NCBI RefSeq assembly: GCF_030539555.1
Contig: NZ_JAUNXX010000010.1
Location: 1 to 45,676, forward strand
DNA: 45,676 nucleotides
Source of the DNA: Methanobrevibacter sp.
Lineage (GTDB): Archaea > Methanobacteriota > Methanobacteria > Methanobacteriales > Methanobacteriaceae
Direction of reading: 5' to 3'
The notes beneath the pieces were generated by a model that saw only the letters and a list, made by a program, of their open reading frames with translations, did not search any database and had not been told where the DNA came from. A program made the position numbers and the translations under genes. Position 1 is the stretch's first letter; the number at the start of each line of letters is the position of its first letter. Shown here piece after piece: positions 25,555 to 34,327 of the stretch.

Positions 25555-26973
25555 TTATCTTTGTGAAACTTTGCTGTAACTGGAGCGGTATATGAAAAGA
25601 AGGTTCTTGCTGTTTTTTATTGCGATGTCATAGCAGTCCCTGTAATCTGGGAGGTATTCGGCATTTCCTGACATTTTCCGGAGAATGCTGTGGCCGACTT
25701 CTCCGGTCAGTATCAGCCTGCAGTCAAGGGTGTTTAGAAATTCGCTCACCTTGTCCTCGTCAATCTCTTCACAGGTTATTCCGTAATCCCCGCCAACGGC
25801 AACGTAATAATCATCCAAATCGCCGATCATGTTTACGGATTCTTTTATGGCCTGTGTGTTGATTCCAGGATTGATTTCTTCTATGATGGTGCTGTTTTCT
25901 ATTGTCCTTTTGTTGGTTCTTCCAGGTATTCCCTTATAGTTTTCAAGGCCTTTAATGATTTTGTCATCTTCAATTTCAAGACATATGCAGGTTAGAACAA
26001 CTCCTAATACATTTGATACGTGATGGGATCCGGGTGCAAAGGTTCTGACGCTTATCTCACCGTCAACCGCTTTGCCCGATGTCGTTTTAACGTTTTTGTA
26101 TATTATATCGATTGCTGTCTCGTCAAGGGAGTATGAAACGTTTCCGACATAGAAGTTAGCACTTTCATCGTCGATTGAAAACGTATTTACCTTATCATGG
26201 GCAATATCTGAATAGTATGCATCATAGCACTCTTTTTGGCATACTATGGTATCGCACATGAACACCTGTGATTTGGCTCTGCTTGCTGAGCTATGATTTC
26301 GTGCAATAGGATAATCTTCAGCGATATTTGTCAAAAGCCCCACATCACCGATTCCGCATGCTCCCAGAGAACTTTCAAAGATGGCGGATGAATATTTTCT
26401 TAGGTTTTCACTCTTAACCTTGCCTTCGGATATTTGGCAAACGGGATTCGCATTCCTGTAGGCCAGATCGACTGTTTCCTTGATGTTTGCAGGGGTGATT
26501 GAAATGTCCTTTTTCAGAAGGGTTTCATTGCCGTTTTCATATAAAATCGCACCCAGGCTTGATAGAATCAGAGGGTTTTCATCAATCAGGATTTCCTTAA
26601 GCATAAAAACGGAACTTGTTTTTCCTTTAACTCCTGTAACTTCAATTTTTGGAATGTCAGCTCCCCAGCCTTTAAGAATCTCGCCGATTGCCTGATGGTG
26701 GGTCATGAAATTATAATCCAGATTCGGGTTGAACGCTTCAATTTCCTCCTGTGTTAGCGGCAGGTGAATTGGGGATATTACGCATATCCTGCCTTTAAGT
26801 TCGGCCAAATCCTCAAGCTGCACCAGTTCCACGCCATAAATGCCAAGCATTTCTGCATCAATATCATTCAGGGTTTTATAAATGTCATATGCCTTGACTG
26901 TTTTGCCTTTTTTGGCAAGTGTTATGGCGATTTTCACTCCGCCATGGGTCAAATCGATTATTAGATAATGCAT
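25555..26973 (-). CDS. cfbE: Coenzyme F430 synthase (Mur ligase family)
   Basis: A 472-residue MurF-like ligase; CfbE closes the last ring of the Ni-tetrapyrrole F430, the cofactor of methyl-coenzyme M reductase. The P-loop VTGVKGKTS is at residues 112-120, preceded by the methanogen-specific N-terminal domain with DLTHGGVKIAITLAKKGK. The central region ANIKETVDLAYRNANPVCQISEG and the late GRTNKRTIENSTIIEEINPG fit Mur-ligase ATP and C-terminal domains. I place the start at the ATG two bases from the upstream stop, since GGTG lies 6 nt before it. Assignment to F430 rather than peptidoglycan rests on this being an archaeal methanogen and on the N-domain. Confidence 0.85.
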   Translation of the reverse strand: MHYLIIDLTHGGVKIAITLAKKGKTVKAYDIYKTLNDIDAEMLGIYGVELVQLEDLAELKGRICVISPIHLPLTQEEIEAFNPNLDYNFMTHHQAIGEILKGWGADIPKIEVTGVKGKTSSVFMLKEILIDENPLILSSLGAILYENGNETLLKKDISITPANIKETVDLAYRNANPVCQISEGKVKSENLRKYSSAIFESSLGACGIGDVGLLTNIAEDYPIARNHSSASRAKSQVFMCDTIVCQKECYDAYYSDIAHDKVNTFSIDDESANFYVGNVSYSLDETAIDIIYKNVKTTSGKAVDGEISVRTFAPGSHHVSNVLGVVLTCICLEIEDDKIIKGLENYKGIPGRTNKRTIENSTIIEEINPGINTQAIKESVNMIGDLDDYYVAVGGDYGITCEEIDEDKVSEFLNTLDCRLILTGEVGHSILRKMSGNAEYLPDYRDCYDIAIKNSKNLLFIYRSSYSKVSQR

Positions 26974-26974
26974 C

Positions 26975-28828
26975 TTAGCACCAGGAGTTGTCTTTGTGAA
27001 TTCCGCCTTCACTTAATTTGTCCTTAACTTTCTTATAGAAGTATTTGGTGGATGTTCTAATCAGATAAACGTCCTTATCTGATTTTTTGAATTTGATTTC
27101 CTCTTCATATTCTGCCTCTTCGTTGAGCTGGCCGTCCATTACGAATACTGCAGTTTTTCCTTTCTTGAGCAGTTTGACAGTAATTTCACTGTTGTCGGAT
27201 ACGATAAACGGTCTTGCGCCAAGCTTATATGGGCAGATTGGGATGATAATGAATCCTCCGACCTTCGGATCGACAATCGGTCCTCCGGCAGACATTGCAT
27301 AAGCTGTTGAACCGCTTGGTGTTGAAACAATCAGTCCGTCTGCCCGGACTTCCTCGATAATCTCTCCGTCCACCTGAATTTCGAAGTGAAGCATTTTTGC
27401 AGGTTTCTCGGTCATTATCACCACTTCGTTCATTGCGGAGTAGTTGTGGTTTTCGTGTGAAACAACAAGTTTTGACCTTTGTTCCTTGTAGTAGTTTCCT
27501 TTTAAAACCTCTTCCAGGGCGCTGAATGTATCTTTTGCTTCTATTTCTGTTAAAAATCCAACGGTTCCCATGTTTACTCCGAATATTGGGGTTTCCGGTT
27601 TCATTTTTGACTGCGCTCTTAGGAGTGTTCCGTCTCCCCCCAAAACCACTGCCATGTCGCATTCGAAATCAAAGATTCCGCAGCTTATCTGCTGGTAGTC
27701 GATGTTGAAGTTGATGTTGTCAAGCAACGGTGCAATGTCGGGGTATTTCCTTTTGGTCTTTTCTATAATCCTGTCCAGTTTAGGATTTTCTTTTAAATCC
27801 TTGAGTTTTCTTGCAAGTCTGGTTTCGATAACGACTTCACGTCCGTTGGTTAGAAGGTAATCGATTATTTTTGCTGAAAAGAGTATGGAGCGGTTCTGGT
27901 CGATTCTTCCGACAATTCCGACTTTTCCTATAAAGTCAGTTTGATTGTTGTTTAGGGTATCAATCATCTGTTTGTGAAGGATCTTGTTGTTTGCCGCAAC
28001 TACGATGGTTCTTTCGTGGATGCTTAATTTGTTGTTCAGCTTTTCACCGTATTTGTCGGTAATGATTCCTCCGGCTTCTTCAAGAATCAGTTTGGATGCC
28101 GCAATATCGATTATTCTGCTTCCTCTAAGGTCGATGAATGCATCGTATCTTCCGCTTGCGACATAGGATATTTCAAGCACTACGCTTCCAAGCACTCTCA
28201 TTCTTCTTGCATTGTCGACGAGCTGTGATGCTTCGGAGGTTCCGCTTTTGGTGAATCCTCCTAGGGTGATGTTGCTGATGTTTACGATGTTGCTAGGATG
28301 GACTTCCTCATTGTTCAGCCAGCAGCCCTTTCCTTTTTCGGCTTCAAAGAAGTTTCCGTTTCCGAAGTTGCTGATGAAACCCAGTTCAACATCATTCAAT
28401 GTGGCAAGTCTTCCTTCGGGAACGTTTGCCACAGCTATTGAGATTCCAAAAGCCGGAATTTCCTTGATTGCATTGCTTGTTCCGTCAACGGGGTCAACCA
28501 GGAATATGAATCTTGGCTTTTCCTCATCATCCAGATCGTCACGTCTGAGTTCATGAGTCAGGCTAATGCTTCTTTTTGTTCCTTTACCAAGTTTCAATTC
28601 TCCAATTTCTTCGCTTACAATATATGACAGGACCGGAGCATTCTTTAAGATATTGATGACTTTTTCTTCGGCAACAATGTCGATGAGTGATGTTGGTGTG
28701 CCGTCGGCCCCCATTTTTATTTTTTCTCCGGATTCCGGTTTTCCGACATATGGCCTGATTGCTCGGCTTACTTCTTTTATTATTTCATAGCAAAGGTCTG
28801 TTGCGATTTTCTTATCTTGAGCATCCAT
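26975..28828 (-). CDS. Bifunctional NADP phosphatase/NAD kinase
   Basis: A 617-residue fusion seen in methanogens such as Methanocaldococcus jannaschii. Residues 1-280 are an inositol-monophosphatase-like domain: EEIGE at 73-77, DPVDGTSN at 112-119 and DIAASKLILEEAGG at 241-254 supply the metal ligands. Residues 300-617 are NAD kinase, with the diphosphate-binding GGDGT at 397-401 and TPSGSTAYAMSAGGPI later. Together they balance NAD and NADP. The start with GAGGG 6 nt upstream was chosen over one five codons earlier. It probably co-transcribes with cfbE, whose ATG follows directly. Confidence 0.93.
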   Translation of the reverse strand: MDAQDKKIATDLCYEIIKEVSRAIRPYVGKPESGEKIKMGADGTPTSLIDIVAEEKVINILKNAPVLSYIVSEEIGELKLGKGTKRSISLTHELRRDDLDDEEKPRFIFLVDPVDGTSNAIKEIPAFGISIAVANVPEGRLATLNDVELGFISNFGNGNFFEAEKGKGCWLNNEEVHPSNIVNISNITLGGFTKSGTSEASQLVDNARRMRVLGSVVLEISYVASGRYDAFIDLRGSRIIDIAASKLILEEAGGIITDKYGEKLNNKLSIHERTIVVAANNKILHKQMIDTLNNNQTDFIGKVGIVGRIDQNRSILFSAKIIDYLLTNGREVVIETRLARKLKDLKENPKLDRIIEKTKRKYPDIAPLLDNINFNIDYQQISCGIFDFECDMAVVLGGDGTLLRAQSKMKPETPIFGVNMGTVGFLTEIEAKDTFSALEEVLKGNYYKEQRSKLVVSHENHNYSAMNEVVIMTEKPAKMLHFEIQVDGEIIEEVRADGLIVSTPSGSTAYAMSAGGPIVDPKVGGFIIIPICPYKLGARPFIVSDNSEITVKLLKKGKTAVFVMDGQLNEEAEYEEEIKFKKSDKDVYLIRTSTKYFYKKVKDKLSEGGIHKDNSWC

Positions 28829-28904
28829 TTTATCCCTCGGCAATATTATCTTTTTGATTGGCTGCCTTAGACAGCTTCGATGATTTAGATTTTATAGTTT
28901 ACAG

Positions 28905-29205
28905 TTCACGTTTTTTCCATCATGTATCTGACCATGTGTGAGCTTCATTTTTCCAGGTCTTTAAGATGTCTGTCTTATCAGGTAGTCTTTACCTGCAACC
29001 TGACGTGTCTTCAATAGCCGCTTTAACAACTGTCATGTCACATCACCTGATTTTTTGAGTGATTTGTGATAAAACGCTGTTGGCCGTTGCCTTCAGATAA
29101 TTGTATCCACTTCACGTCTTTAATTCCGTCATCTGCAAGTGCATTATCGAAAGCGCTTAGTTTTGCCGGTCATTAATCTTTTCGGCTGAAAGCGTCTATT
29201 TTCAT
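28905..29205 (-). pseudogene. Decayed pyruvoyl-dependent arginine decarboxylase (pdaD-like)
   Basis: Read on the minus strand, pieces in different frames resemble the short pyruvoyl arginine decarboxylase. From 29156 downward a frame reads SAFDNALADDGIKDVKWIQL, like the family's NAFDxALxxAGIxxxxLI segment; around 28995-29021 comes AAIEDTSGC; and near 28912-28941 SHMVRYMMEK, like the C-terminal helix. Multiple stops and frame changes separate them, and the serine cleavage region is gone. PdaD makes agmatine, and agmatinase (30203) plus eIF5A are close by, which supports the reading. Identification by memory of the family pattern only. Confidence 0.45.
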
Positions 29206-29287
29206 TTTTCTTACTTTTAATTTTTAGTACTTCTCTCTAATAAAAATTTATTAATGATTACGTCAAAAATAAATTTAGGTGTACCTA

Positions 29288-29641
29288 ATGATTTTCAATA
29301 AGTATCTTTCAATTTTCTTATCAGCATGCCTTTTCATGCTGCTGATGCTTTTAACATCGTCCGTTGTTGTGGTGTTCTTTAACGGAGGGTCTGTTCCATA
29401 TATTGGAATAGCATTCGTTGTAATTTACTATTTTATCGCACGAGCATTCTACACATATCTGAGAAATGACGATGAGTATAAAAACAACAGAAAAATCACA
29501 AGCGACAAAAAAGATGAAAGCTACATCACCAAAGGCCGAAGCGATACGAAAAAGGTCTTTCTTGTAGTTTGGGTTTTGATAATCCTGCTTCTCTCGGCAG
29601 TTTCACTCTGGCTTTATTCATTTAATAATGGTCTGCTTTAA
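29288..29641 (+). CDS. Small hypothetical membrane protein
   Basis: A 117-residue protein with hydrophobic segments at about 5-30, 34-55 and 92-113 around a charged loop (NDDEYKNNRKITSDKKDES). I chose the ATG at 29288 with AGGTG 6 nt ahead; a GTG at 29279 is inside that site. No family recognised. It lies between the decayed gene and eIF5A. Confidence 0.65.
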   Translation: MIFNKYLSIFLSACLFMLLMLLTSSVVVVFFNGGSVPYIGIAFVVIYYFIARAFYTYLRNDDEYKNNRKITSDKKDESYITKGRSDTKKVFLVVWVLIILLLSAVSLWLYSFNNGLL

Positions 29642-29667
29642 TTTTTTTCAATTCTTTTAAAATAATC

Positions 29668-29690
29668 GAATACTTTATATAAAATAGAAA
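29668..29690 (+). promoter_or_regulatory. TATA box before eIF5A
   Basis: CTTTATATAAAATAG at about 29671-29685 is a good archaeal TATA box, with A-rich BRE-like sequence before it. It lies ~90 bp before the eIF5A start, implying a leader of about 60 nt that ends in the ribosome-binding site GGAGG. Confidence 0.45.
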
Positions 29691-29769
29691 ATATAGTCTA
29701 TATTAATCTAATAATATTCCTTATTATAAGATTATAAAAACCGGTTTTTATTAAAATGGAGGAAAATTA

Positions 29770-30168
29770 ATGTCAACAAAAGTTGTAGAAATTAAAACAT
29801 TAAAAGTTGGAAAATATATTGTTTTAGGCGGAGAAGCTTGTAAAATTATCAGTTATACTACTTCATCTCCTGGTAAACACGGTGCAGCAAAAGCAAGAAT
29901 TGAAGCTGTAGGCGTATTCGATAACCAAAAAAGAAGTCTCGTAAAACCAGTGGACAACAAAGTAGATATCCCTATTATCGACAAAAGATTAGGTCAAGTT
30001 ATATCTATCCAAGGCGACAACGTTCAAATAATGGATATGGAAAACTACGAAACCATCGATTTACCAATGCCTGAAGACTTGAAAAACGACATCGTCGAAG
30101 GTATTGAAGTTGAATACATCGTCGCTTTAGGAAACATGAAAATAATGAGAACTAGAGGATCTGCTTAA
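29770..30168 (+). CDS. eif5A: Translation factor aIF5A (hypusine-containing)
   Basis: The 132-residue factor helps ribosomes through hard peptide stretches such as polyproline. The N-terminal SH3-like domain carries the hypusination loop [11 protein letters not shown] with the modified Lys at K36, and the C-terminal OB fold spans about 70-132. Length fits archaeal eIF5A. A clear GGAGG site and an upstream TATA box imply strong expression. Hypusine needs polyamine; the agmatinase gene follows 34 bp downstream, a sensible pairing. Confidence 0.97.
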   Translation: MSTKVVEIKTLKVGKYIVLGGEACKIISYTTSSPGKHGAAKARIEAVGVFDNQKRSLVKPVDNKVDIPIIDKRLGQVISIQGDNVQIMDMENYETIDLPMPEDLKNDIVEGIEVEYIVALGNMKIMRTRGSA

Positions 30169-30202
30169 GTTCTCTTCATATTTTCCTTTTTTTAGATAAA
30201 TT

Positions 30203-31069
30203 ATGCTTTTAAATACTTATGAACCGTGGAAATTTGCATTTTCTGCGGAAAATGATGAAATCAAAGAAAATTCATATGGGATAATCGGAGTTCCCTTTGA
30301 CAGCACTACTTCTTATCACTCCGGTGCACGTTTAGGACCAATCGTTGTAAGAGAAGCATCCTTTGGTTTTGAAAAATACAATACTGTTTTTAACAAGGAC
30401 CTGACAGCCACCTTTTACGATTTCGGCGACGTCAATGTTGTTCCCGGAAACTGTCAGAAAACCTGTGAAATCGTCAGGGAAACTGTTGATGAACTTTTAA
30501 GCTTAAACTTAAAGCCAATAATAATCGGAGGCGAACATTCAGCATCCATAGGGGCAATCGCCGCATTAATCGAAAAGTACGAAAAGCTTACTGTGATACA
30601 CTTGGACGCCCACAGGGACCTGGCCTTCGAATTCATAGGCGAGAAATACTCTCATGCAACAGTAATGAGGCGGGCTCATGAAGCGGGAGCTAACCTTGTA
30701 CAGATTGGAATAAGATCATCATCCCTTGAGGAAGAGGAATTCATAAAATCAACTTACAATATCCAGACATTCAAGAACAGGGATGTCCACAAGCACATGG
30801 ACGCAATCGAATATTACCTGACAAATATCGATGGCCCAATCTATATTTCGATAGACATGGATGTTTTCAATCCGGCAATCGCTCCAAGAGTTGGAAATCC
30901 GACACCTGGAGGACTTTTCGTTCATGATATTGAGACAATCCTTGAAACATTGTGTCATAAAAACATTGTGGGATTGGATGTTGTTGAAACCGCCAGCAAC
31001 AAGCTGGGCGAGGCCACAGCAGTCGTCGCATCAAAAATCATTTATGATTTCCTGACTTTGATAGAATAA
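30203..31069 (+). CDS. speB: Agmatinase
   Basis: The 288-residue ureohydrolase splits agmatine into putrescine and urea. Mn ligands are visible: H112 in GGEHSAS, D135/H137/D139 in HLDAHRDL and D218/D220 in SIDMD. Family signatures and length are complete. It is 34 bp after eIF5A. Arginase or another ureohydrolase role is possible but less likely in a methanogen with polyamine-linked neighbours. A possible broken source of agmatine lies at 28905-29205. Confidence 0.92.
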   Translation: MLLNTYEPWKFAFSAENDEIKENSYGIIGVPFDSTTSYHSGARLGPIVVREASFGFEKYNTVFNKDLTATFYDFGDVNVVPGNCQKTCEIVRETVDELLSLNLKPIIIGGEHSASIGAIAALIEKYEKLTVIHLDAHRDLAFEFIGEKYSHATVMRRAHEAGANLVQIGIRSSSLEEEEFIKSTYNIQTFKNRDVHKHMDAIEYYLTNIDGPIYISIDMDVFNPAIAPRVGNPTPGGLFVHDIETILETLCHKNIVGLDVVETASNKLGEATAVVASKIIYDFLTLIE

Positions 31070-31100
31070 TCTTATTAATCATATTGACAAATATTATACT

Positions 31101-31922
31101 ATGAAGATTAAGGCACCTCTGGTTATGGAAGCGATTTTTATCTTGATTGCCTTTTTGGTTTATTTTATAACATCCAATACGTTTTTTATATTCAATTTCC
31201 TGTATATCGGAACTGCGATAGCTATAGGTGTTTTTTTAATGTCCAATAATTTTAGATATGGTCGAAACATAATAATGCTTGCTGTCGGTTCATATTTGCT
31301 GTTTTACGTAAGCATTTTGGGTCATGAAAGCTTATCATTATCAGGGTTCTGGTATTATCTGTTTTTAGGCGTTTTTGAAGCAGCAGTAATTCATTTTTTA
31401 GTTGCAAAAATCCTTGGTCCATTCATTTTCGGAAGGGGATGGTGCGGATATGCCTGCTGGACGGCGATGGTGCTGGACTTGCTGCCTTACAAGACTCCAA
31501 ATCATGAACGGAAAAATTGGGGTTATGTCAGATATGTTCTTTTTGCAGTTATTCTGTGTTTCGTTTCCGGACTATTCATATTCAAGGTAAATAATCTTGA
31601 TGAAATCATATTCTACACATTCATCGCAGGAAACATAATATACTACATTCTTGGAATCTTTCTTGCATATCATCTGAAGGATAATCGTGCATTCTGCAAA
31701 TATGTTTGTCCGATTACAGTATTTTTAAAATTGTCAAGTTACTATTCAATTCTAAGAATTAAGGTTAACAACGACAAATGCAACGAATGTGGAAAATGTG
31801 TTAAAAAATGTCCTATGGATGTTAAAATATTGGATGATTCAAGAAAAAGAGAAAATGGTACAGAATGCATCTTATGCCTTGATTGTGTATATAATTGTCC
31901 TAATAATGCATTAAAACTTTAA
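31101..31922 (+). CDS. Membrane-anchored 4Fe-4S protein (NapH/CcoG-like)
   Basis: A 273-residue protein. Residues 1-225 hold about six membrane helices with two Cys motifs near membrane faces: GRGWCGYACW and FCKYVCP, as in NapH/NosR-type polyferredoxins. The last 50 residues carry two 4Fe-4S motifs, CNECGKCVKKCP and CILCLDCVYNCP. It likely passes electrons between a quinone-free membrane partner and a soluble ferredoxin; in methanogens the partner is unknown. It lies 31 bp after speB and no ribosome-binding site is obvious. Confidence 0.85.
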   Translation: MKIKAPLVMEAIFILIAFLVYFITSNTFFIFNFLYIGTAIAIGVFLMSNNFRYGRNIIMLAVGSYLLFYVSILGHESLSLSGFWYYLFLGVFEAAVIHFLVAKILGPFIFGRGWCGYACWTAMVLDLLPYKTPNHERKNWGYVRYVLFAVILCFVSGLFIFKVNNLDEIIFYTFIAGNIIYYILGIFLAYHLKDNRAFCKYVCPITVFLKLSSYYSILRIKVNNDKCNECGKCVKKCPMDVKILDDSRKRENGTECILCLDCVYNCPNNALKL

Positions 31923-31951
31923 TTTTATCGTTGTTAATCAATGTTCATTTA

Positions 31952-31973
31952 ATGATTAATCATGAATATTCAT
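31952..31973. promoter_or_regulatory. Two overlapping palindromes before the purine permease
   Basis: ATGATTAATCAT (31952-31963) and ATGAATATTCAT (31962-31973) are perfect palindromes that share two bases. They lie ~75-95 bp before the permease start, just ahead of its TATA-like sequence (CATAAATACTTTT, near 31999). This is an operator-like layout. Confidence 0.4.
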
Positions 31974-32045
31974 CGATAATCTTATAACATTTATTTAACA
32001 TAAATACTTTTATCAGATATTTACGTTTTTCTGATGAGGTGTTAT

Positions 32046-33383
32046 ATGTTGGACAATTTTTTCAAATTTAAGGAAAATGGAACTGATTTCAAAACTGAAA
32101 TCATCGCAGGTATCACCACATTCCTTGCTATGGCTTACATTTTGGGAGTAAACCCTGTTATCTTGGCTGATGGTGGAATGCCTGCTACCGGAGTATTATT
32201 TGCAACAGCAGTTGCTTCCGGTATTGCATGTATAATTATGGGGCTAGTTGCTAAATATCCAGTCGGATTAGCTCCAGGTATGGGACTGAACGCATTGTTT
32301 ACATATACTATTATATTGACAATGGGAAACACATGGGAAACAGCGCTTGCAGCAGTATTCATTTCAAGCATAATCTTTTTAATAATTACCATTTCCGGTT
32401 TAAGGGAAGCTATCTTGAACATCATTCCTCTTGACTTGAAACTTGGTATCGGTGCGGCAATCGGATTCTTCCTGGCATTTTTAGGTTTAAAAGGTGCAGG
32501 AATCATTGTAGCCGATCCGTCAACTTTCGTCAGTATGGGTAACCTTATGGCCGCTCCGGCTCTTCTTGCATTGATAGGTGTCATAATTACATTGATATTG
32601 TATGTAAGGGAATTCCCTGCTGCAGTATTTGTAGGATTGGTCGTCACTGCAGTAATCGGTTTAATATTCACAGCACTCGGATTTGGTACAGGAGATATAT
32701 TGATGCCTACCGTTCCTTCACAATTCATTACCACCAATTTTGATTTATCTCTCTTCGGTGGATTTGTTAAAGGATTCGGACAGCTGTTCACCAATATTCC
32801 GAACCTGATAATGATGCTCTTCTCACTTGTATTCGTGACATTCTTCGATACAACAGGAACCTTGATGGCATTAGGAAGACAATGCGGATTCATCGATGAA
32901 AAAGGTCAGGCAGTGGGTATTGAAAACGCATTTTTAGCAGACGCTGTCGGCGGTATCATCGGTGCGATATTCGGTACAAGTACAGTAACAGCATACGTTG
33001 AAAGTGCAACAGGTATTGGTCTTGGCGGTAAAACAGGTCTGACAGCTATCGTTACCGGTATACTGTTCATATTATCAATATTCTTCACACCATTGATATT
33101 GGCATTATTTACCTCTCCGGTCACCTGTGCAGCATTAGTGATTGTCGGTATCTTGATGATCGTGCAATTGAAAGAGGTTCAATGGGACAGTCTGATTGTT
33201 GCGGCTTCCGTATTCATGACCATTATCATGATGATTTTAACTTACTCCATTTCATTAGGTATCGCTTGGGGATTCGTAGTCTACGCAATTGCAAGCCTTG
33301 CCAGCGGAAAAACAAAAGAGTTAAGTTGGGGAATCTGGGTACTGGTTATAGTATTTGTAATATATCTGTTCTTCGGACTTTAG
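32046..33383 (+). CDS. NCS2-family purine/xanthine permease (AzgA-like)
   Basis: A 445-residue membrane transporter of nucleobases. The N-terminal NFFKFKENGTDFKTEIIAG and ITTFLAMAYILGVNPVIL are hallmarks of the AzgA branch (hypoxanthine/adenine/guanine). Later conserved parts are GLAPGMGLNALFTY, FFDTTGTLMALGRQ and SATGIGLGGKTGLTA. About 12-14 helices are visible. The start at 32046 has AGGTG just upstream; the ATG at 32034 lies ahead of that site. It ends at a perfect hairpin terminator. An adenine deaminase 4.6 kb downstream makes adenine uptake plausible, but the substrate is not shown. Confidence 0.92.
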   Translation: MLDNFFKFKENGTDFKTEIIAGITTFLAMAYILGVNPVILADGGMPATGVLFATAVASGIACIIMGLVAKYPVGLAPGMGLNALFTYTIILTMGNTWETALAAVFISSIIFLIITISGLREAILNIIPLDLKLGIGAAIGFFLAFLGLKGAGIIVADPSTFVSMGNLMAAPALLALIGVIITLILYVREFPAAVFVGLVVTAVIGLIFTALGFGTGDILMPTVPSQFITTNFDLSLFGGFVKGFGQLFTNIPNLIMMLFSLVFVTFFDTTGTLMALGRQCGFIDEKGQAVGIENAFLADAVGGIIGAIFGTSTVTAYVESATGIGLGGKTGLTAIVTGILFILSIFFTPLILALFTSPVTCAALVIVGILMIVQLKEVQWDSLIVAASVFMTIIMMILTYSISLGIAWGFVVYAIASLASGKTKELSWGIWVLVIVFVIYLFFGL

Positions 33384-33418
33384 ACTCATTATATGAGTCT
33401 AACTTTTTTTCTTTTTTT
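33381..33418 (+). terminator. Hairpin plus T-tract terminator after permease
   Basis: A perfect 8-bp stem AGACTCAT-TAT-ATGAGTCT (33381-33399) followed by T runs to 33418 ends the permease transcript. On the other strand A/T runs may also serve the convergent regulator gene. Confidence 0.75.
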
Positions 33419-33423
33419 TAAAA

Positions 33424-33702
33424 TCAGTCTTTATAATCTTTTTCTACCTTGTTCAGGTAGTATTTGCCTTTATCGGTGATGCTGTAGAACCTGTATCTTT
33501 TGTCCTCTTCGTTAAGGCATTCCACAAGTTCCGCTTCTTTTAGGGTCTTCAGGTATTTGGAGACATGGTTGCTGTTGTCGTTGATGTCCTTGCTGATTTT
33601 TGAAGGAATCTTGTCCTCCTTTTCAAGGGATTTCAACACGTTAATTCTTTTTTTGGACCTTGCAAGTAAAGAAATAATGCTCATGTCATCCTTTTTGCTC
33701 AT
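33424..33702 (-). CDS. Small winged-helix regulator (ArsR-like)
   Basis: A 92-residue winged helix-turn-helix: helices RINVLKSLEKE and PSKISKDINDNSNHVSKYLKTLKEAELVECL, then a wing RYRFYSITDKG. It has no Cys metal site, so it is not a classical ArsR metal sensor. It starts without an obvious ribosome-binding site. Upstream, shared with the divergent secreted-protein gene, lie two perfect palindromes (33730-33761), a likely autoregulatory operator. Confidence 0.8.
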   Translation of the reverse strand: MSKKDDMSIISLLARSKKRINVLKSLEKEDKIPSKISKDINDNSNHVSKYLKTLKEAELVECLNEEDKRYRFYSITDKGKYYLNKVEKDYKD

Positions 33703-33729
33703 GATTAAAAATTTAATTTTAGCTATTTA

Positions 33730-33761
33730 ATAGATATCTATACGATATTAGCATGCTAATA
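33730..33761. promoter_or_regulatory. Palindromic operator pair in the divergent promoter
   Basis: ATAGATATCTAT (33730-33741) and the perfect 16-bp TATTAGCATGCTAATA (33746-33761) stand 4 bp apart in the 114-bp region between the regulator and the secreted protein. Their centres are about 18 bp apart, allowing two dimers side by side. They probably bind the adjacent winged-helix protein. Confidence 0.5.
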
Positions 33762-33816
33762 GCAATGTTTATATTATGTGTATAACATAATTAATTATGC
33801 ACATGAGGTGGAGTTC

Positions 33817-34311
33817 ATGAACAAAAAAATTATCTTAATGCTTCTGATAATTATGGCTTTTATTTCCATAATGGCCGTAGGTTCTATCAAATCTAGTCAG
33901 GACTTTGACGGACAGTTCACAATGGACATTCCTATCGGTCATAATTTTCGGGATGTGGCATATTGCCTTCCAAATGGGGCACTGGGTTGTTCTAGAGAAT
34001 ATCTGGATGAGGATACAGGATGTGAACTTGAAGATGATGATATCATGGTTTGCTATTATAATGATTCATATTTGGTGGAAGGGGAGTCAAATGCATGGCA
34101 ACATGCAGTAAATGGGCTTACAACATCCTATTTCTATGAAATAGCTCAGGATGATGGAAATTCATTGGTATTGACTAATGATATTGGCATGAAAATGATG
34201 CCTCCGTATCTTGTTGGTGTTAAGAATGATGATGGAAGCAAAGCGGTATTTGTTGGTGGATACCATCTTGATGATTTGAAAAGATATGCAAATTCGGTTG
34301 AATTTAAATAG
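33817..34311 (+). CDS. Secreted or membrane-anchored small protein (paralogue of 42912)
   Basis: A 164-residue protein with a hydrophobic N-terminus (residues 4-22) that is either a signal peptide or an anchor, then an extracellular-type domain rich in Asp, Asn, Gly. The beginning (DFDGQFTMDIP) and end (DDLKRYANSVEFK) match the protein at 42912-43409, so they are paralogues. AGGTGGAG precedes the chosen ATG; the upstream start at 33778 lacks a site. Function unknown; possibly ligand-binding at the cell surface. It is divergent from the winged-helix regulator and is followed by the coiled-coil gene. Confidence 0.75.
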   Translation: MNKKIILMLLIIMAFISIMAVGSIKSSQDFDGQFTMDIPIGHNFRDVAYCLPNGALGCSREYLDEDTGCELEDDDIMVCYYNDSYLVEGESNAWQHAVNGLTTSYFYEIAQDDGNSLVLTNDIGMKMMPPYLVGVKNDDGSKAVFVGGYHLDDLKRYANSVEFK

Positions 34312-34327
34312 GTTTTAGGTGTTAAAC

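Noticed and set aside
27225-27662. 145-codon minus-strand frame
   Set aside because: Same strand, other frame, inside NADP phosphatase/NAD kinase; Arg/Gly-rich shadow.
32135-32893. 252-codon minus-strand frame, the longest shadow
   Set aside because: Antisense to the purine permease; Asn/Pro/Ile-rich composition is typical of antisense to a membrane protein gene.
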